DNA of 64,000 nucleotides from Rhipicephalus microplus. Taxonomy: Eukaryota > Arthropoda > Arachnida > Ixodida > Ixodidae. Numbering within the stretch: position 1 is the stretch's first letter; the number at the start of each line of letters is the position of its first letter. Shown here piece by piece: positions 11,033-21,817 of this stretch. A program made the translations under genes and the position numbers. The notes beneath the pieces are model-generated. The model worked only from the letters and a program-made list of their open reading frames with translations, had not been told where the DNA came from and searched no databases. The DNA lies in the NCBI RefSeq assembly GCF_043290135.1, contig NC_134705.1:59919771-59983770 (forward strand). Reading direction: 5' to 3'.

Positions 11033-11770
11033 ATGAGGGACGAGGTCGCGATGGAGCAGTACCTGGTGCAGGACCTCCTTGAAATTTGTGCAGCCATGGG
11101 GATTTTCGCCGGGTCCGCTAAAACAAGGGAAGCGATTCTAGAGTTGATGCAGGCAGAGAATGTGACGACCGAGGAGGCTGACGAGTTTTGGGAGCTCGTT
11201 TGTGAGCAAAAGCAAAAGGCCGAAAAAAGCCGCGAAGAGCTCGAAACTCAAAAGCACGAAAAATTGAAGGCCGAGGAAAGTCGCAAAAGGAGAGAGCATG
11301 CACTCAAAATGAGAGAGCTTGATGGTAAAATTCAAGCACTTAAGTGGGAGCGAGCGAAACACCAGCTTCAAAACTTTGAGACAGGCGAGAACATCGCGCA
11401 TTTTCTTGATCATTTTGAAGTTGTCTGCTGTAATGTTGGTGTTAGCCGCGACCTTTGGGTGGAGAAGCTCGCCACGTTGTTGCCGCGTGAGATCGAGCTC
11501 GTTTTGAGTTGTTTACCTTACAAGGAAGCAGGAGATTTTAGCCAGGCTAGATATATTTTGATAACATATTTTTTTTCAAATCCTACTAAAAGTTGGAGCG
11601 ATAGAAACAGCACCGAAGCACGTCGTAAGGCGCCAGAAGTAGACGCTTGCCGAAGAGAGCGAGAGGATGAATTGCGTCAAAGAGAGCAGGAGGCCGACTA
11701 CGAAGGCCTGCGAACACGGGTTATCCTGGAAAGAGAGAGAGAACCCTTACAAACAAGAGAGACACCTTGA
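11033..11770 (+). CDS. Gag-like protein of element K
   Basis: 245 residues. Residues 1-50 are acidic and helical in character. Residues 55-115 are very rich in K, E and R and likely form a coiled coil. Residues 118-190 resemble a gypsy capsid: FETGENIAHFLDHFE, then VEKLATLLPREIEL, then CLPYKEAGDF and YILITYFF. This pattern (leucine-rich helices with 'LP..EAGD') is known from Gag of gypsy elements in ticks and other animals. A highly charged tail follows. The start at 11033 is the first ATG; another ATG lies at 11051. The frame ends at 11770, where the family would be expected to continue, so a frameshift there is likely. No zinc knuckle is seen. Confidence 0.75.
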   Translation: MRDEVAMEQYLVQDLLEICAAMGIFAGSAKTREAILELMQAENVTTEEADEFWELVCEQKQKAEKSREELETQKHEKLKAEESRKRREHALKMRELDGKIQALKWERAKHQLQNFETGENIAHFLDHFEVVCCNVGVSRDLWVEKLATLLPREIELVLSCLPYKEAGDFSQARYILITYFFSNPTKSWSDRNSTEARRKAPEVDACRREREDELRQREQEADYEGLRTRVILEREREPLQTRETP

Positions 11771-11780
11771 GGCGAGTTGA

Positions 11781-12577
11781 TTGGCTTTAAAGGCATCGGA
11801 AATTCCGTTCTGTCGCAAGCAGAGACAGCTAGCAACGGGCGAAGAAAAGCTAGCAAACCTATCTGGAGCTTTGACTCCACAAACTGAACGCAGCGTATTT
11901 GCGAATAAGAATGACAGTGCTGTGAGCACGGCGATCAGTTCTGTTGAGAAGAGTTGCCGGCGAGAACATAAGGCAAAGTTGAAGAACGCCAAACGCGTGA
12001 AAGTGGCTAAACGCCATGGCTCTCGAGGTGCCATGCACAATGTCAGGGCTGAGTTCGGGACAAAGCTCAATAAAAGAAAGTTGAAGTTCAGGCCACTGCT
12101 GAGATCTAGATCAAACGCGAAGCGTGTCGCGAAGAAAAGAACTTCAATAAAATTCCGAAGCCAAAATCTCCGTTTCTCTCATCTCCAGAGCAGACACCTA
12201 ACAATAACCACAAGGATAAGTTGGTTCAGCCGCATAGAAATTTGGCAGAACCTGTCGAAGGCAGCGCACTTGTTAATAAGTGTGTCGGGGCTTCCAGCGT
12301 TCCTAGCCATTCGTTAAGGAAAAGGCCTCGGCAAAAGCGTAGCGCGGAAGAGACGAGAAGCGTCAAAGATGTTAAAGCAACTGTTAAGGGCCATGACGTC
12401 ATCAGTCGCGATACCAGTTTGAGGGCTAGGCGTAGGATCGCGGAAGGGCCCTCTAAGAAACGTTTGAAGCTCAGACTGTCACTGAGTTCAAGATTATTAG
12501 GCTGGAAGCGCATTGAGAAAAACCGACTACGGGAAAATTTGGACTACGAGATCTTCGCCTGGCCTCATCAATTCTGA
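11781..12577 (+). pseudogene. Basic, Arg/Lys-rich continuation after gag
   Basis: Two overlapping open stretches (11781-12317 and 12221-12577) carry very basic proteins (for example KRVKVAKRH and RRRIAEGPSKKRLKLR). They have no protease DTG, no CCHC knuckle and no RT motif. They may be one reading frame split by a frameshift near 12220-12300, forming the nucleic-acid-binding tail of Gag in place of a zinc finger. Alternatively this is relic sequence. Not recognised as a known family. Confidence 0.45.
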
Positions 12578-13783
12578 TGCAGCGTAGATGGAAGCAAGTG
12601 GGGAAGCGATGGGAGCGCTTGAGCTGTAACACAAGCGGTTTTTCCCCACTATGGTGAAAGGGTCGCTGGTCAAACGCGCGGCGTAAACGACGCTGTGCAG
12701 ATGCCCCTTATTCGAGTTAAGCGGCTGCGGGTCAAAAGTCGCTGCTACTGAGTTCAGCGAACAGGTTGATTCATCGTCCTTTTGTCCAGACCGCAACCCT
12801 CAGAAGCTGTGGAGTGCGCGACTCCCCAGAGTTCGCCTGAGAGAGTGCCGCCTTGCTAATACTAAGGGTGTAATTTTTGTATATATTTTTGAGAACAACC
12901 TTTTATATTTTTGTCGCGCTTCTATGAGCTATGAATGCATTTGAATATTTGTAAGTTTTCCTTTCTTTCCAATTGGAGAAGCAGGCATTGATATGTTTGT
13001 TTGATTAATTTTGTTTTCATAATACTTCGAAAGGTAACAGTTAGTGTGTTTTGTTTTAACCGAGAACGTTGCGTAAAAGCCCATGTTTAAAATACCATCG
13101 GCATTTGGCATTAACTGTTAGTGCGCACGTCAGTGTAGATTAACTTTGTTTTGTATAACGCGCATAAGTTTAAATTTTAGTGTTACTTTCTTACCTTTCA
13201 AGCTTATTATCTCTTCTTGTGATGATCATTGGCTGTGCGCATTAAAGTGAAAGCTTGTCGGAGGAACTTTGTTATGTTTAGCAGTTTGACGCTTCCGAGC
13301 GACGCCAATGTGCGTGATCCAGAAGTGCTTGGTATCTAAATGGTAGTTTCGGGGCCAAATTGAGTTAACCTCAGCAGCTTCGATCGCGCCCAATCTGCCT
13401 AAATCCTAATTGAGAGTCGCTTGAAAAAATCTGTTTGGTTTAACAGTGTCATGCACTGACACTTAGCTAAAGGCGTGTCCACATTTTGTATTCCTCCTGA
13501 GATCCGCTGCTCGTGATGCTACTTTTTAGCTCAGCTTAATCTCGAGGAAATATTTTCGTTTCTGCTGGTCTGGCGATTTGATCAGCATCTGGAGGGTGCT
13601 TGCTTTGGCCAGAGTGGTTCGGCTTTGTGTTTGACTCCGTCGTTCCAGTGAACCTCCGCAGGCCTATGACAGCCTCAGCGGGCGGAGAGAGCGGAACGGC
13701 TACCGACGGTCAACCAGCATCCCTCCTTCCGAGCCGCGCTGACGGCTCAAAACTCCGGATGCATTGTCTGGCGGCGAGGGTGC
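12578..13783 (+). other. Non-coding interior of element K
   Basis: No long open frame and no pol motif. AT-rich in 12860-13560. The last bases before the 3' LTR are GGCGGCGAGGGTG (13770-13782), purine-rich as a polypurine tract should be. Confidence 0.6.
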
Positions 13784-14252
13784 TTTTAAGCCACAGACAT
13801 TCGCCTCATTCGGGAGCACGTCTCACGAGATCGAGCGCTGTTCCGACGAGCTGTCTCCCCTCTCCCAGCGCCGCCTTCCGTGCAGGAGAACCGTTCAGTT
13901 CCGGGGATAACGTCGCTTCCTCCGCCGAACCACCTTGCAACTCTGGGTATGGCTGCGTCTCCTCAGCCGAGACACGGTGCCGTTCCGGGGAACTGGTCTC
14001 GTAGAAGAGTCCAAAAACGCTATTTAAGGCCGTGCCGGCCCCATGTTTAGGGGATCTGCTCCAGCCGACGTTGTCGTGCTGGCCGGCGCTGTACAAACGA
14101 CAACCTGCTACACTAAACGCTCCTTCTTGTTGCTGTTTTCAAAACAGATTGCCTCCTTGCTTCGCCTTCGGGCAAAGACTTCAGCGAAGTCCGCTCGACG
14201 GCTCGCTGCTCTTCGCCACCGCTACCATGGCGACACAGATTTCTTCCTAACA
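13784..14252 (+). repeat. 3' LTR of element K
   Basis: 469 bp, partner of 10064-10531. Its first bases are TTTTAAG instead of TGTTATG, so the TG end is mutated. The end is CCTAACA as in the 5' LTR. It is followed by the duplicated CCTC and then LINE A sequence. Confidence 0.92.
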
Positions 14253-14256
14253 CCTC

Positions 14257-16869
14257 AAATGATGTCCTTCCTACATCACCTTGTACTCCCTGATTTGGTG
14301 TATTCCCGTGAGCTCCTAAGGCAAGCCTACCTATTGCACTTTGCTTAATTTCTAATCTTGCTTGAACTTCTGATCTCATGCACAAGACCGCATTGCCAAA
14401 CGTCAGACCAGGAACCATGACCCCCATCCATACACCTCTCACAACATCATACCTATTGTAATTTACAGTGCCACGTTTTTCACTACCACTGCATTCCTGT
14501 AACCTTTAGTCGTCACGTATATTTCGTGTTCCCTTAGGTACTCGGCCCCCTTGCTTATTCATACGCCCAGATAATTGTATTTAGCTGATGTCTTTAGCGT
14601 GACTTCCTGTGTTCTAAGGTCAATACCTTCATTGTCGTTAAAAATCATGACTGCCGATTTTTCCTTACTGAATCCTAAAACTAACCTATCTCCCTCATTA
14701 CCGCAGATGTCTACCAATCTCTGCAAATCTTCCTTGTTGTCAGCCATTAGCACTATAACATCTGCGTATATCAATGCTAGTAGTACCTGTTCAATGAGAT
14801 TTTCTTGTTTGACGAAAGAGAGGTTGAAGCCCAGTCCACTTCCCTCTAATTTGGCTTCCAATCCTTGTAGGTACATCATGAATAACAAAAGTGACAGGGG
14901 ACACCCCTGCCTAAGCCCCCGTTATACCTCTGCAGGCTTGGATACCTGTTTTTCCCACTTTATTACTACCTTGTTACCTTTAAAAATATCCTTTAAAAGA
15001 TTAGCGACTACATCTTCCACGCCTAATGTGTCCAGTATTGTCCACAATGCCTCTTGATCCACGCTATCGTACGCTCCCTTGATATCCAAAAATGCTAGCC
15101 ACAGGGCCTTGTGTTCTTTTTCTGCTATTTCGATGCACTGCGTCAGTGAGAACAGATTGTCTTTCAGCCTTCTGTGTTTCCGAAACCCATTCTGTAGTTC
15201 CCCCAGCACCCCCTCATCCTCTATCTATGCCTGCAGTCTTTCCTTTATAATCTGCATCGATAGCCTGTAGACCACTGAAGTCACTGTTATAGGGCGGTAG
15301 TTGTTTATGTCAGCTTTCTCCCCCTTTCTTTTATAGATCATGCTCATCGTGCTAAGTTTCCATTCATCGCGAACTTCACCATCGATTATTATTTTGCTCG
15401 CTGCCTCTCTCAAAGCCTGCTTAGACTTCGGACCTAATGTCTTTATTAGCATAAATGGAATGCCATCTGGGCCTGTTGATGTACTACTAGGAACCCTTTT
15501 CTCAGCCCTTTCCCACTGTCGTTGTGAAAATGGAGTCATTGCACCACTTGATTCGTCCTTGTCTATTGTGGTGCATAAAGTACTTCTTTGTTGAAATTTT
15601 TCTGTCACCCTTGTTCTTATATATTCAATAGCTTCGTCCCCTTCTAGCCTGGCACCTTGGGCTGTAGTTATAAAACTCTGCTCTAGGCTTGTCTCATTTC
15701 TTAGGGAGTTTAGATGGTTCCGAAATTTCGCAGCTGCCTTTCTATCTTTTTATGAACTTCTGCCAGCCACTGAGCTCCCTTTCTTCTAATCTTTTCATTG
15801 ATCAGAAGGAATGCAGCTCTTCTACAGCTTAGAAAGGTTTCCCATTTTCTTTCAACATCATCTGTCGGTTCACGCCGCTGCTTAGCATGTCTTTGTTCCC
15901 TAGAGGCTTCCTGACGTTTTGCTATGGCTCTCTTAACTTCCTCATCCCACCAACTTTTAGGTTTGTGTCTTCTTTTCCGGGGTGACCTGTTACGCGTCTT
16001 AGCAAGCTCTAGCTCAAAGAGTCTAATTAGATTCGTGTATGTCCACACTGTCTTATTATCCTCCGTGATTACTTTCTCAATTTGTTTAGTGGCTATTTCA
16101 ATTTGCCTTTCTGAATAAAAATTTTCCTGTTGTTGCTCATCTTGTCTCCTTCCCACTTTCACTGTTCTTCCAAAACTTAGCTTGATACGCTTGTGATCAC
16201 TACCCAGACTTCTGGAGCCACCTTCATCTATGTGCATTCCCCTGAGCTTATCATACATCCTATGTGATATCAGTTGCATAAACTATTGTCGACTGCAGCC
16301 TTCCTACCTCCCATGTTATTTGCCCTTCACACTTCTCGGTACTGTTGCAAATGATCAAATGAAGCCTTTCAAACATATCCATGATCATTTTGCCTGTCGG
16401 GTAGGTATATCCATCTATATCTTCTATGTGCGCATTCATGTCTCCTAGTATAATTATCTCGCACTCTCTTGCTAACTCCTGAATGTCCTTTGATATACAC
16501 TCTACCATTGCCTGTTTTTCCTCTCCGGCCTTTGCTCCCGTTCACAAGTGCACGAAACCAAGGAGTGTCAATTGACCTGCCACTTTCTCTTTTAGCCATA
16601 AATGTTCCTTGCACTCCTGCTTGACCCTTTGCCAGTCTGTACATTTATGAATGAATGCCCCAATGCCACCCCCCTTTCTGCTGCCTTCTGTTCTATTACA
16701 AGATTCCCACGTGTAGTCCGGATTGCTCAGAGGTTGTTCCATGTCCCTGAGATGTGTTTCTACAAAACCGTATACCATCGGCCTCTCCTTCCCTAGCTGT
16801 TCTTCTATCTCTTCCCACTTCAGCCTGTTCCCACCACCCTGCAAGTCAAACGGCATCGGAAGCGCCACC
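14257..16869 (-). pseudogene. LINE A ORF2: endonuclease and reverse transcriptase, broken
   Basis: Read right to left. The endonuclease starts near 16850 with YGFVETHLRD (catalytic Glu block), then IILGDMNAHIED near 16440 and GSDHKRIK near 16190. A connector covers 15710-16180. RT follows: TGPDGIPFMLIKTLG (15450), MIYKRKGE...NNYRPITVTSVVYR (15280), LDIKGAYDSV (15080), RGLRQGCPLS (14920), and YADVIVLMAD near 14760. The second catalytic Asp of YADD is Val here, while copy 2 keeps YADD at 61596-61607. Frameshifts lie near 16260, 16560, 15700, 15220 and 14910. The 3' piece of the same protein lies at 9455-10063 beyond the LTR element. Confidence 0.88.
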
Positions 16870-16879
16870 TAGGGAGCGG

Positions 16880-17290
16880 GAAACAAAAGAGGCCACGTTT
16901 TGCCGCCCGTCCCAGCGGAGTTTGCAAACTGAAGAATCTAAAAACATTGGTCGAGCGTGCATCATCTATGAACTACGCCATTGAACCTCTCACGCCACCA
17001 ATTAGCCATCGTCGGTGTGAACGTGATATCGTTCACGTAAACTGTCTGAAGCCCTACTTCAACCCGCTTGTTCCCACCTGTTAGATTTCCAGGATGGCTT
17101 CATCTTTTACGCCGGGGGTAATTATGATGAAGAAGAAAGACATTGATACCATAGGCTATACTATCATCACCACGAGAAGGAGGCAGGAGACCAGCGATCG
17201 AGCACCCTCATCTTGGTCAACCTGCATTCTTTTTCGAGCTACCACCCGCTTACTCGGCACCTTCAATAAACACCCCCTTTACACATATAT
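16880..17290 (+). pseudogene. 3' end of a gypsy element: integrase tail and LTR-like end
   Basis: A short frame at 16975-17082 ends the integrase C-terminal domain with ERDIVHVNCLKPYFNP and a stop, the usual VHV..LKPY ending of gypsy pol. Immediately after the stop, sequence from about 17080 to 17285 looks like an LTR: it starts TGTTAG and has a poly(A) signal AATAAA at 17265-17270. The other LTR and the rest of pol are not in this window, because LINE A copy 1 joins it on the left. Boundaries are approximate. Confidence 0.55.
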
Positions 17291-17783
17291 TGTATATATG
17301 TGATATTTGAAATAATGTTATATTTCATACATTAACAGCACGGTGATGTCGTCTTCGTTTCGGCACGTTTTTTTTTAGGCAACGGATTCTCGCAGCTGTT
17401 TAAATCGTACATCGCGCAATTTTGCTAGAATGAATATATTTAAACAATCCTTAGACAAGGAACCATGTAAATATTTCAGACGAAATAACTTAAGTGAGCT
17501 CCTCTCGAAGACGTGCCGGTGTCGACGTCGGTGCCGACCTGGTTTGTTGTGAGCGAAAAATCTGTGTTGTCCATGAGCGCAAAAACGAGGAATGAAAATG
17601 AGTAAACAAAGTGTTTTGTTCGAGTGCGAATGGAGGCGAAGCTTTCTGCATGGCGAGCAGATGTCTTACCTGAGAGACATGGCAGGACTCGGAATTCTTT
17701 CGAAAGAAAAACCACTCTATGAATGTAATGAACTGCGAAGAATATCCTCCTGAACACACTACTCAAAAGGCAGTATTTATATG
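17291..17783. other. No recognisable gene
   Basis: The minus strand is open in two frames at 17476-17766, but neither translation resembles a known domain. No terminal repeats seen. Confidence 0.4.

Positions 17784-17853
<70 letters not shown>
17784..17853. repeat. (TA)n microsatellite at the left edge of gypsy B
   Basis: An almost pure TA run from 17788 to 17850, then TTA. It touches the end of the 3' LTR of gypsy B. A similar tract touches the other LTR at 23050. Confidence 0.95.
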
Positions 17854-17854
<1 letters not shown>

Positions 17855-18002
17855 GAGACCACGTCCGGTACGGCAGCAACCAGGTTATCCTTTTTTAATC
17901 CAGACGCACGAGCCAGAGAGCCAGCCCACGTGACATACGATGATGATCACTGCAATGGTTTGGTCATACAGATGAAGATGAAGTACATAGTCAGCGCTCA
18001 CA
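17854..18002 (-). repeat. 3' LTR of gypsy B
   Basis: 149 bp, partner of 22901-23049 with three substitutions (about 98% identity). The plus strand starts TGAGACC and ends CGCTCACA. Confidence 0.92.
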
Positions 18003-18036
18003 CTATTTTCCCCCCTTCGCGAAAGAGGGCAGCAAG

Positions 18037-19068
18037 TTAGAAAGGGTTGGGACGCCGAATATATCGTTTCAGTCGAGAGACGTGGGCGATCTCGGTGTGG
18101 CGGCGACGACGATCAGAAGCCGCGTTGACAGGAGCAACGCGATAGTTGACTTCAGATGTTTGTTCCAGGACGGTGTATGGACCGAGATACCGGTGAAGGA
18201 ATTTTTCGCAGAGCCCAGGTACACGAACAGGTGTCCACAAAAGGACTTCGTCGCCTGGGTGGAACACAACAACTCGACGCTTCGCATCAAGGTCGTTTTT
18301 TCTCTTGTCCTGAATGGTAGTAGTGTTGGCACGGGCGATTTTACGGCAGCGGGCGACGCGAGCGGCGAACTCTTCCGGGAGAGATGAAGATGGATTGGAA
18401 GATGTGGACAAAAAGGTGGTGTCCAGAACAAAAGTCGGTACACGGCCATACACGAGAAAAAAAGGGCTGAATTTCGTTGTACGCTGTATGGCAGTGTTAT
18501 ATGCGAACGTGACAAAAGGAAGTATTGTGTCCCAGCTTTTGTGATCTGGTTGCACGTACATAGAGATCATGTCGGACAAAGTTCGGTGAAAACGCTCAGT
18601 CAGACCATTAGTTTCTGGGTGATACGCTGATGTGGTCTTGTGAATAGTGTTAGAGGCCTTTAAGACTTCAGCAAGGACATGTGAAAGAAATGTCTTGCCA
18701 CGGTCACTAAGGAGCACACGCGGTGCGCCATGTCGTAAAATAATGGCGCGAAGGAAAAAATCGGCTACTTCATAGGTAGCACCAGATGAAAGAGCTGCCG
18801 TCTCCGCGTAGCGAGTAAGGTGGTCTACGGCAGTAACAATCCAGCGGTGACCGGCTGACGTAAGCGGAAGAGGTCCGTATAAGTCTATGCCCACAAATTC
18901 AAAGGGAGTGGACGGGCACGGCACTGGTTGCAGTGGCCCTGTGGGAAGAGACGTTGTACGTTTTCGGTGCTGGCATGACGCGCAGGAAGCGACGTACTTG
19001 GCGACAGAAGTGGAGAGGCCAGGCCAAAGCAGCGAGTCCTGAGGCGGTCGTAGGTCTTGTGGAACCAT
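18037..19068 (-). pseudogene. Gypsy B integrase
   Basis: The integrase frame covers the CxxC of the HHCC finger (CASCQHRK). The catalytic core has FVGIDLYGPLP, LLSDRGKTF and NGLTERFHR, giving the three acidic residues D, D and E. The C-terminal GPY module has YLGPYTVLEQ and the tail ends EIAHVSRLKRY. All three catalytic residues are present. It is separated from the upstream RT/RNase H frame by a frameshift near 19035, just after the histidines of the finger (HDDATAGHL). So the domain is intact but not joined to pol in this copy. The first ATG at 19068 is not a natural start. Confidence 0.9.
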
Positions 19069-21062
19069 AAGTGGCCAGCTGTCGCATCGTCATGAAACGC
19101 TTGTAGAACTTCCAGACGAAGTGAGCGAGGAATGACGGGAACCCATTGGTTACCAAGAGGGTGGTAAATTTGCCGACATAATGTTTCCTTTTGAAGCTTG
19201 AAACGGGCAAGTTGTCGTCTTAGGTGGCTGTTTGGAGCACGCGATAAGCCAGTGAGCCGATCGATGATTGTGTGGCAGTAGGTATCGGCATGTTGGAGCG
19301 AGGCGAGATCTGTGGACGAAAGAAGGTCCGCCGAGGCAACTAACTGTTTCGAAGGAGAAGCCGTCTGTTTGGTCACTTTGGCGGGCGGTGACGAACAGAT
19401 GGAAGGTGACACTTCGGCGCTCTGCGAGAGCGGGCAACGGGACAAAGCGTCGGCATCTTGGTGCTCTCGGCCCGACTTATATGTGACGCTGTAGTCATAC
19501 TCTTGCAATCGTAGTACCCAACGGCCAAGGCGTCCCGACAAATTTTTGAGAGACGATAACCAACACAGAGCATGATGGTCAGTCACTATTGTGAAATGCC
19601 GGCCGTATAAGTAAGGACGAAACTTTTGTATGGACCACACGATGGCGAGACATTCTTGCTCAGTGGTGCTGTAGTTTCGCTCAGCATGTGACAGAGTACG
19701 GCTCGCGTAGGCCACCACTTGTTCTTCGGAAGCGTGGTTCCGCTGAAGAAGGACAGCACCGATGCCAAGTCCACTTGCGTCAGTGTGTAGCACAGTAGGT
19801 GCTGCAGGGTCGAAATGGCGAAGCACTGGCCGTGATGTGAGACATCGCTTGAGGGTGTGAAAAGCAGCTTCGCAGTCATCCGACCAAACAAAGGGTGTGC
19901 TCGTGGTCAGAAGTTTGTGCAGAGGAGCCGCAATAGTAGCGAAATCACGTACAAAGCGGCGGAAATACGAAGCTAAGCCAAGGAAGCTGCGGAGGTCTTT
20001 CTGTGTGGTTGGTGTAGGAAAGTGAAGCACCGCGGCAACCTTGTCGGGATCGGGCTCAACGCCATGTTTACTGACGACGTGACCTAATACCTTGATGCTG
20101 TGACTGGCAAACCGACACTTCTTAGTGTTGAGCTGGAGACCGGCCTTAGCTAAACACGTGAGGACTTCGTCTAGCCGTTCCAGGTGCTGTGAGAAGCTTG
20201 ACGAAAAAATGACAATGTCGTCCAGGTAGCAAAGGCAGGTCTTCCATTTTAATCCCCGCAGTACCGTGTCTATCATCCGTTCGAATGTGGCTAGGGCATT
20301 GCACAGGCCGAAAGGCATTACAATGAATTCAAAGAGCCCATCTGGCGTAGCAAACGCAGTCTTCTCTTTATCAGACTCGGGCATTAGAATCTGCCAATAA
20401 CCGGAGCGCAAGTCAAGACTTGAAAAGTACTCGGCACCTTGTAAAGTATCAAGAGCGTCGTCAATGCGAGGCATTGGGTAGACGTCCTTGCGAGTGATTT
20501 TGTTGAGTGATCTGTAATCAATGCAAAACCGTACCGAGCCATCCTTTTTTTTCACTAGTACGACAGGAGAAGACCATGCGCTTGTCGAAGGCCTGATGAC
20601 GTTGCGCGCGAGCATGTCGTTGACTTGTTCTTCTATAAGCTTGCGCTCAGAAGCCGACACACGGTAAGGGCGGCGGCGAATCACACGGGATCCGTCGGTG
20701 TCGATACGATGGGCGGTCACTGTTGTTTGACCCAGACCTTCGGAAGAAACATCCAAGCAAGTTTTGTGCTTCATTAATAACGCTAGCAAGGCATCCGTTT
20801 GCATTGGGTTGAGATGTTCACACAAAGTGGCCTTGAGAGCAGGAAATGCATCTTCCGCTGGCATACAGTTTGAAGATGACGAAGCAGATGTACCAGTGAC
20901 GACACAAAGCGGTGCTTCTTCGGTAATGCTGGCAACAGTGGTCCCCTCAGGCAAAAGAAGTGGTTCTGGCGTCGTGTTGCAGGCCGTAATGCTTGCATAA
21001 CCACGGGAGAACCGCACTAAACAAGATGCGATGGTGATCCCTCGAAAATGCAGCGCTGGCAA
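18885..21062 (-). pseudogene. Gypsy B reverse transcriptase and RNase H
   Basis: 725 codons open. RT: RRRPYRVSASE at residues 130-139, [20 protein letters not shown] at 168-187, MPFGLCNALATF near 249-260, and the catalytic box CYLDDIVIF with YLDD at 279-282, intact. RNase H: LHTDASGLGIGAVL, TTEQECLAIVW, and the TDHHALCWLSSL and DADALSR blocks, all acidic residues present. The frame then runs into the integrase zinc finger (HDDATAGH) and leaves frame. The start is artificial: protease lies upstream in another frame, and a frameshift near 21045 separates them. Confidence 0.92.
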
Positions 21063-21817
21063 GGAGCAACCACAGCGTCACCATCTAGAATGTCAAGTGA
21101 CTTGATCGTAAGGACACGTTCTCGTCCGGGAGGCAGGAGGAAATCCGCAGCTGTCACAAGGTTGGGCGACGAAAGGTCGGCAGCAGAAGAAAGCTCAGTG
21201 TCCGTAATACGAATGAGGGGCCGACCACACGAAATTACAGCAGACGCCGCTGACAAGAAGTCCCAGCCTAAGATTATTTGATGAGCGCACGAAGACAGCA
21301 CAGCCAATTGTATGTGATGACGGATTTCATCGATGAGAATACGAGCAGTGCACAACCCGGTCAGTCGAATTGGACTGTCATTAGCACCGCATAACATGGG
21401 ACCGGCATAAGGAGTTTGCACTTTACGCAGGCGAAAACACAATTCACGATCAATTACCGAAATTGCGGCTCCAGTGTCTATAAGGGCGTCAACAAAAACA
21501 CCTTCCACAAAAACAGGCAGTAAATTAGCTGGACGAGACGGAGGAGCTGTAGCGTTCCGACGACAAGCAGTTTCCCCTCCAAAAACTGCACCTTCTAGTT
21601 TTCCGAGTCCCGAGAGATCGGAGCGGGACGCAAGGGTGATGACGCACGCCGAAACGGTGACGGAGAACGGCGGGAGATGAACGAGACGGATGAGGCCCAG
21701 CATGAGACCGTGGAGGGGAGGGCGACTGACGGAAGGGGGATGGATACGGTGCGGGATCGTATTCATCGGGTCTCGGGGAAAAGTCTCTCTCGTAAGCTGA
21801 GTAACCACGTCGTTCAT
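21017..21817 (-). pseudogene. Gypsy B protease region
   Basis: After the gag-pol junction (about 21598) this frame holds GKLEGAVFGGE. The aspartic protease follows with VDALIDTGAAISVID, the catalytic DTGA intact at about 21470-21490. A downstream block HQIILGWDFL matches the conserved flap-to-C-terminal part of gypsy proteases. The part before 21600 (the first 70 residues) overlaps gag in another frame and is probably not translated in this frame. The open frame ends at 21017, overlapping the RT frame. Confidence 0.88.

Larger units (their letters stand above)
10064..14252 (+). mobile_element. LTR retrotransposon K without pol
   Basis: Two direct repeats bound the element. They start TGTTATG/TTTTAAG and end CCTAACA; TGTTA...TAACA is the terminal inverted repeat of the left copy. 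The 4-bp duplication CCTC flanks it (10060-10063 and 14253-14256), as expected for a gypsy-type integrase. The interior (10532-13783, about 3.25 kb) carries a gag-like ORF and a basic region, but no RT, RNase H or integrase motif in any frame that I read. It is therefore a non-autonomous element, or one that lost pol. Gag on the plus strand sets the orientation. Confidence 0.9.
9282..16869 (-). mobile_element. LINE family A, copy 1, split by an LTR element
   Basis: A non-LTR retrotransposon on the minus strand in two parts, 14257-16869 (endonuclease and RT) and 9282-10063 (C-terminal domain and 3' end). An LTR element fills 10064-14252. Across the cut the sense strand joins ...CATCATTTGAGG to GAGGGCAGGGAAGC, with GAGG duplicated. 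Copy 2 at 62090-62120 reads straight through the same place. The 3' end carries (ATCC)n on the sense strand, seen as GGATGGATGGATGGAT at 9300-9315; copy 2 ends the same way. ORF1 is missing, so the copy is 5'-truncated near 16869. Clade not assigned. Confidence 0.9.
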
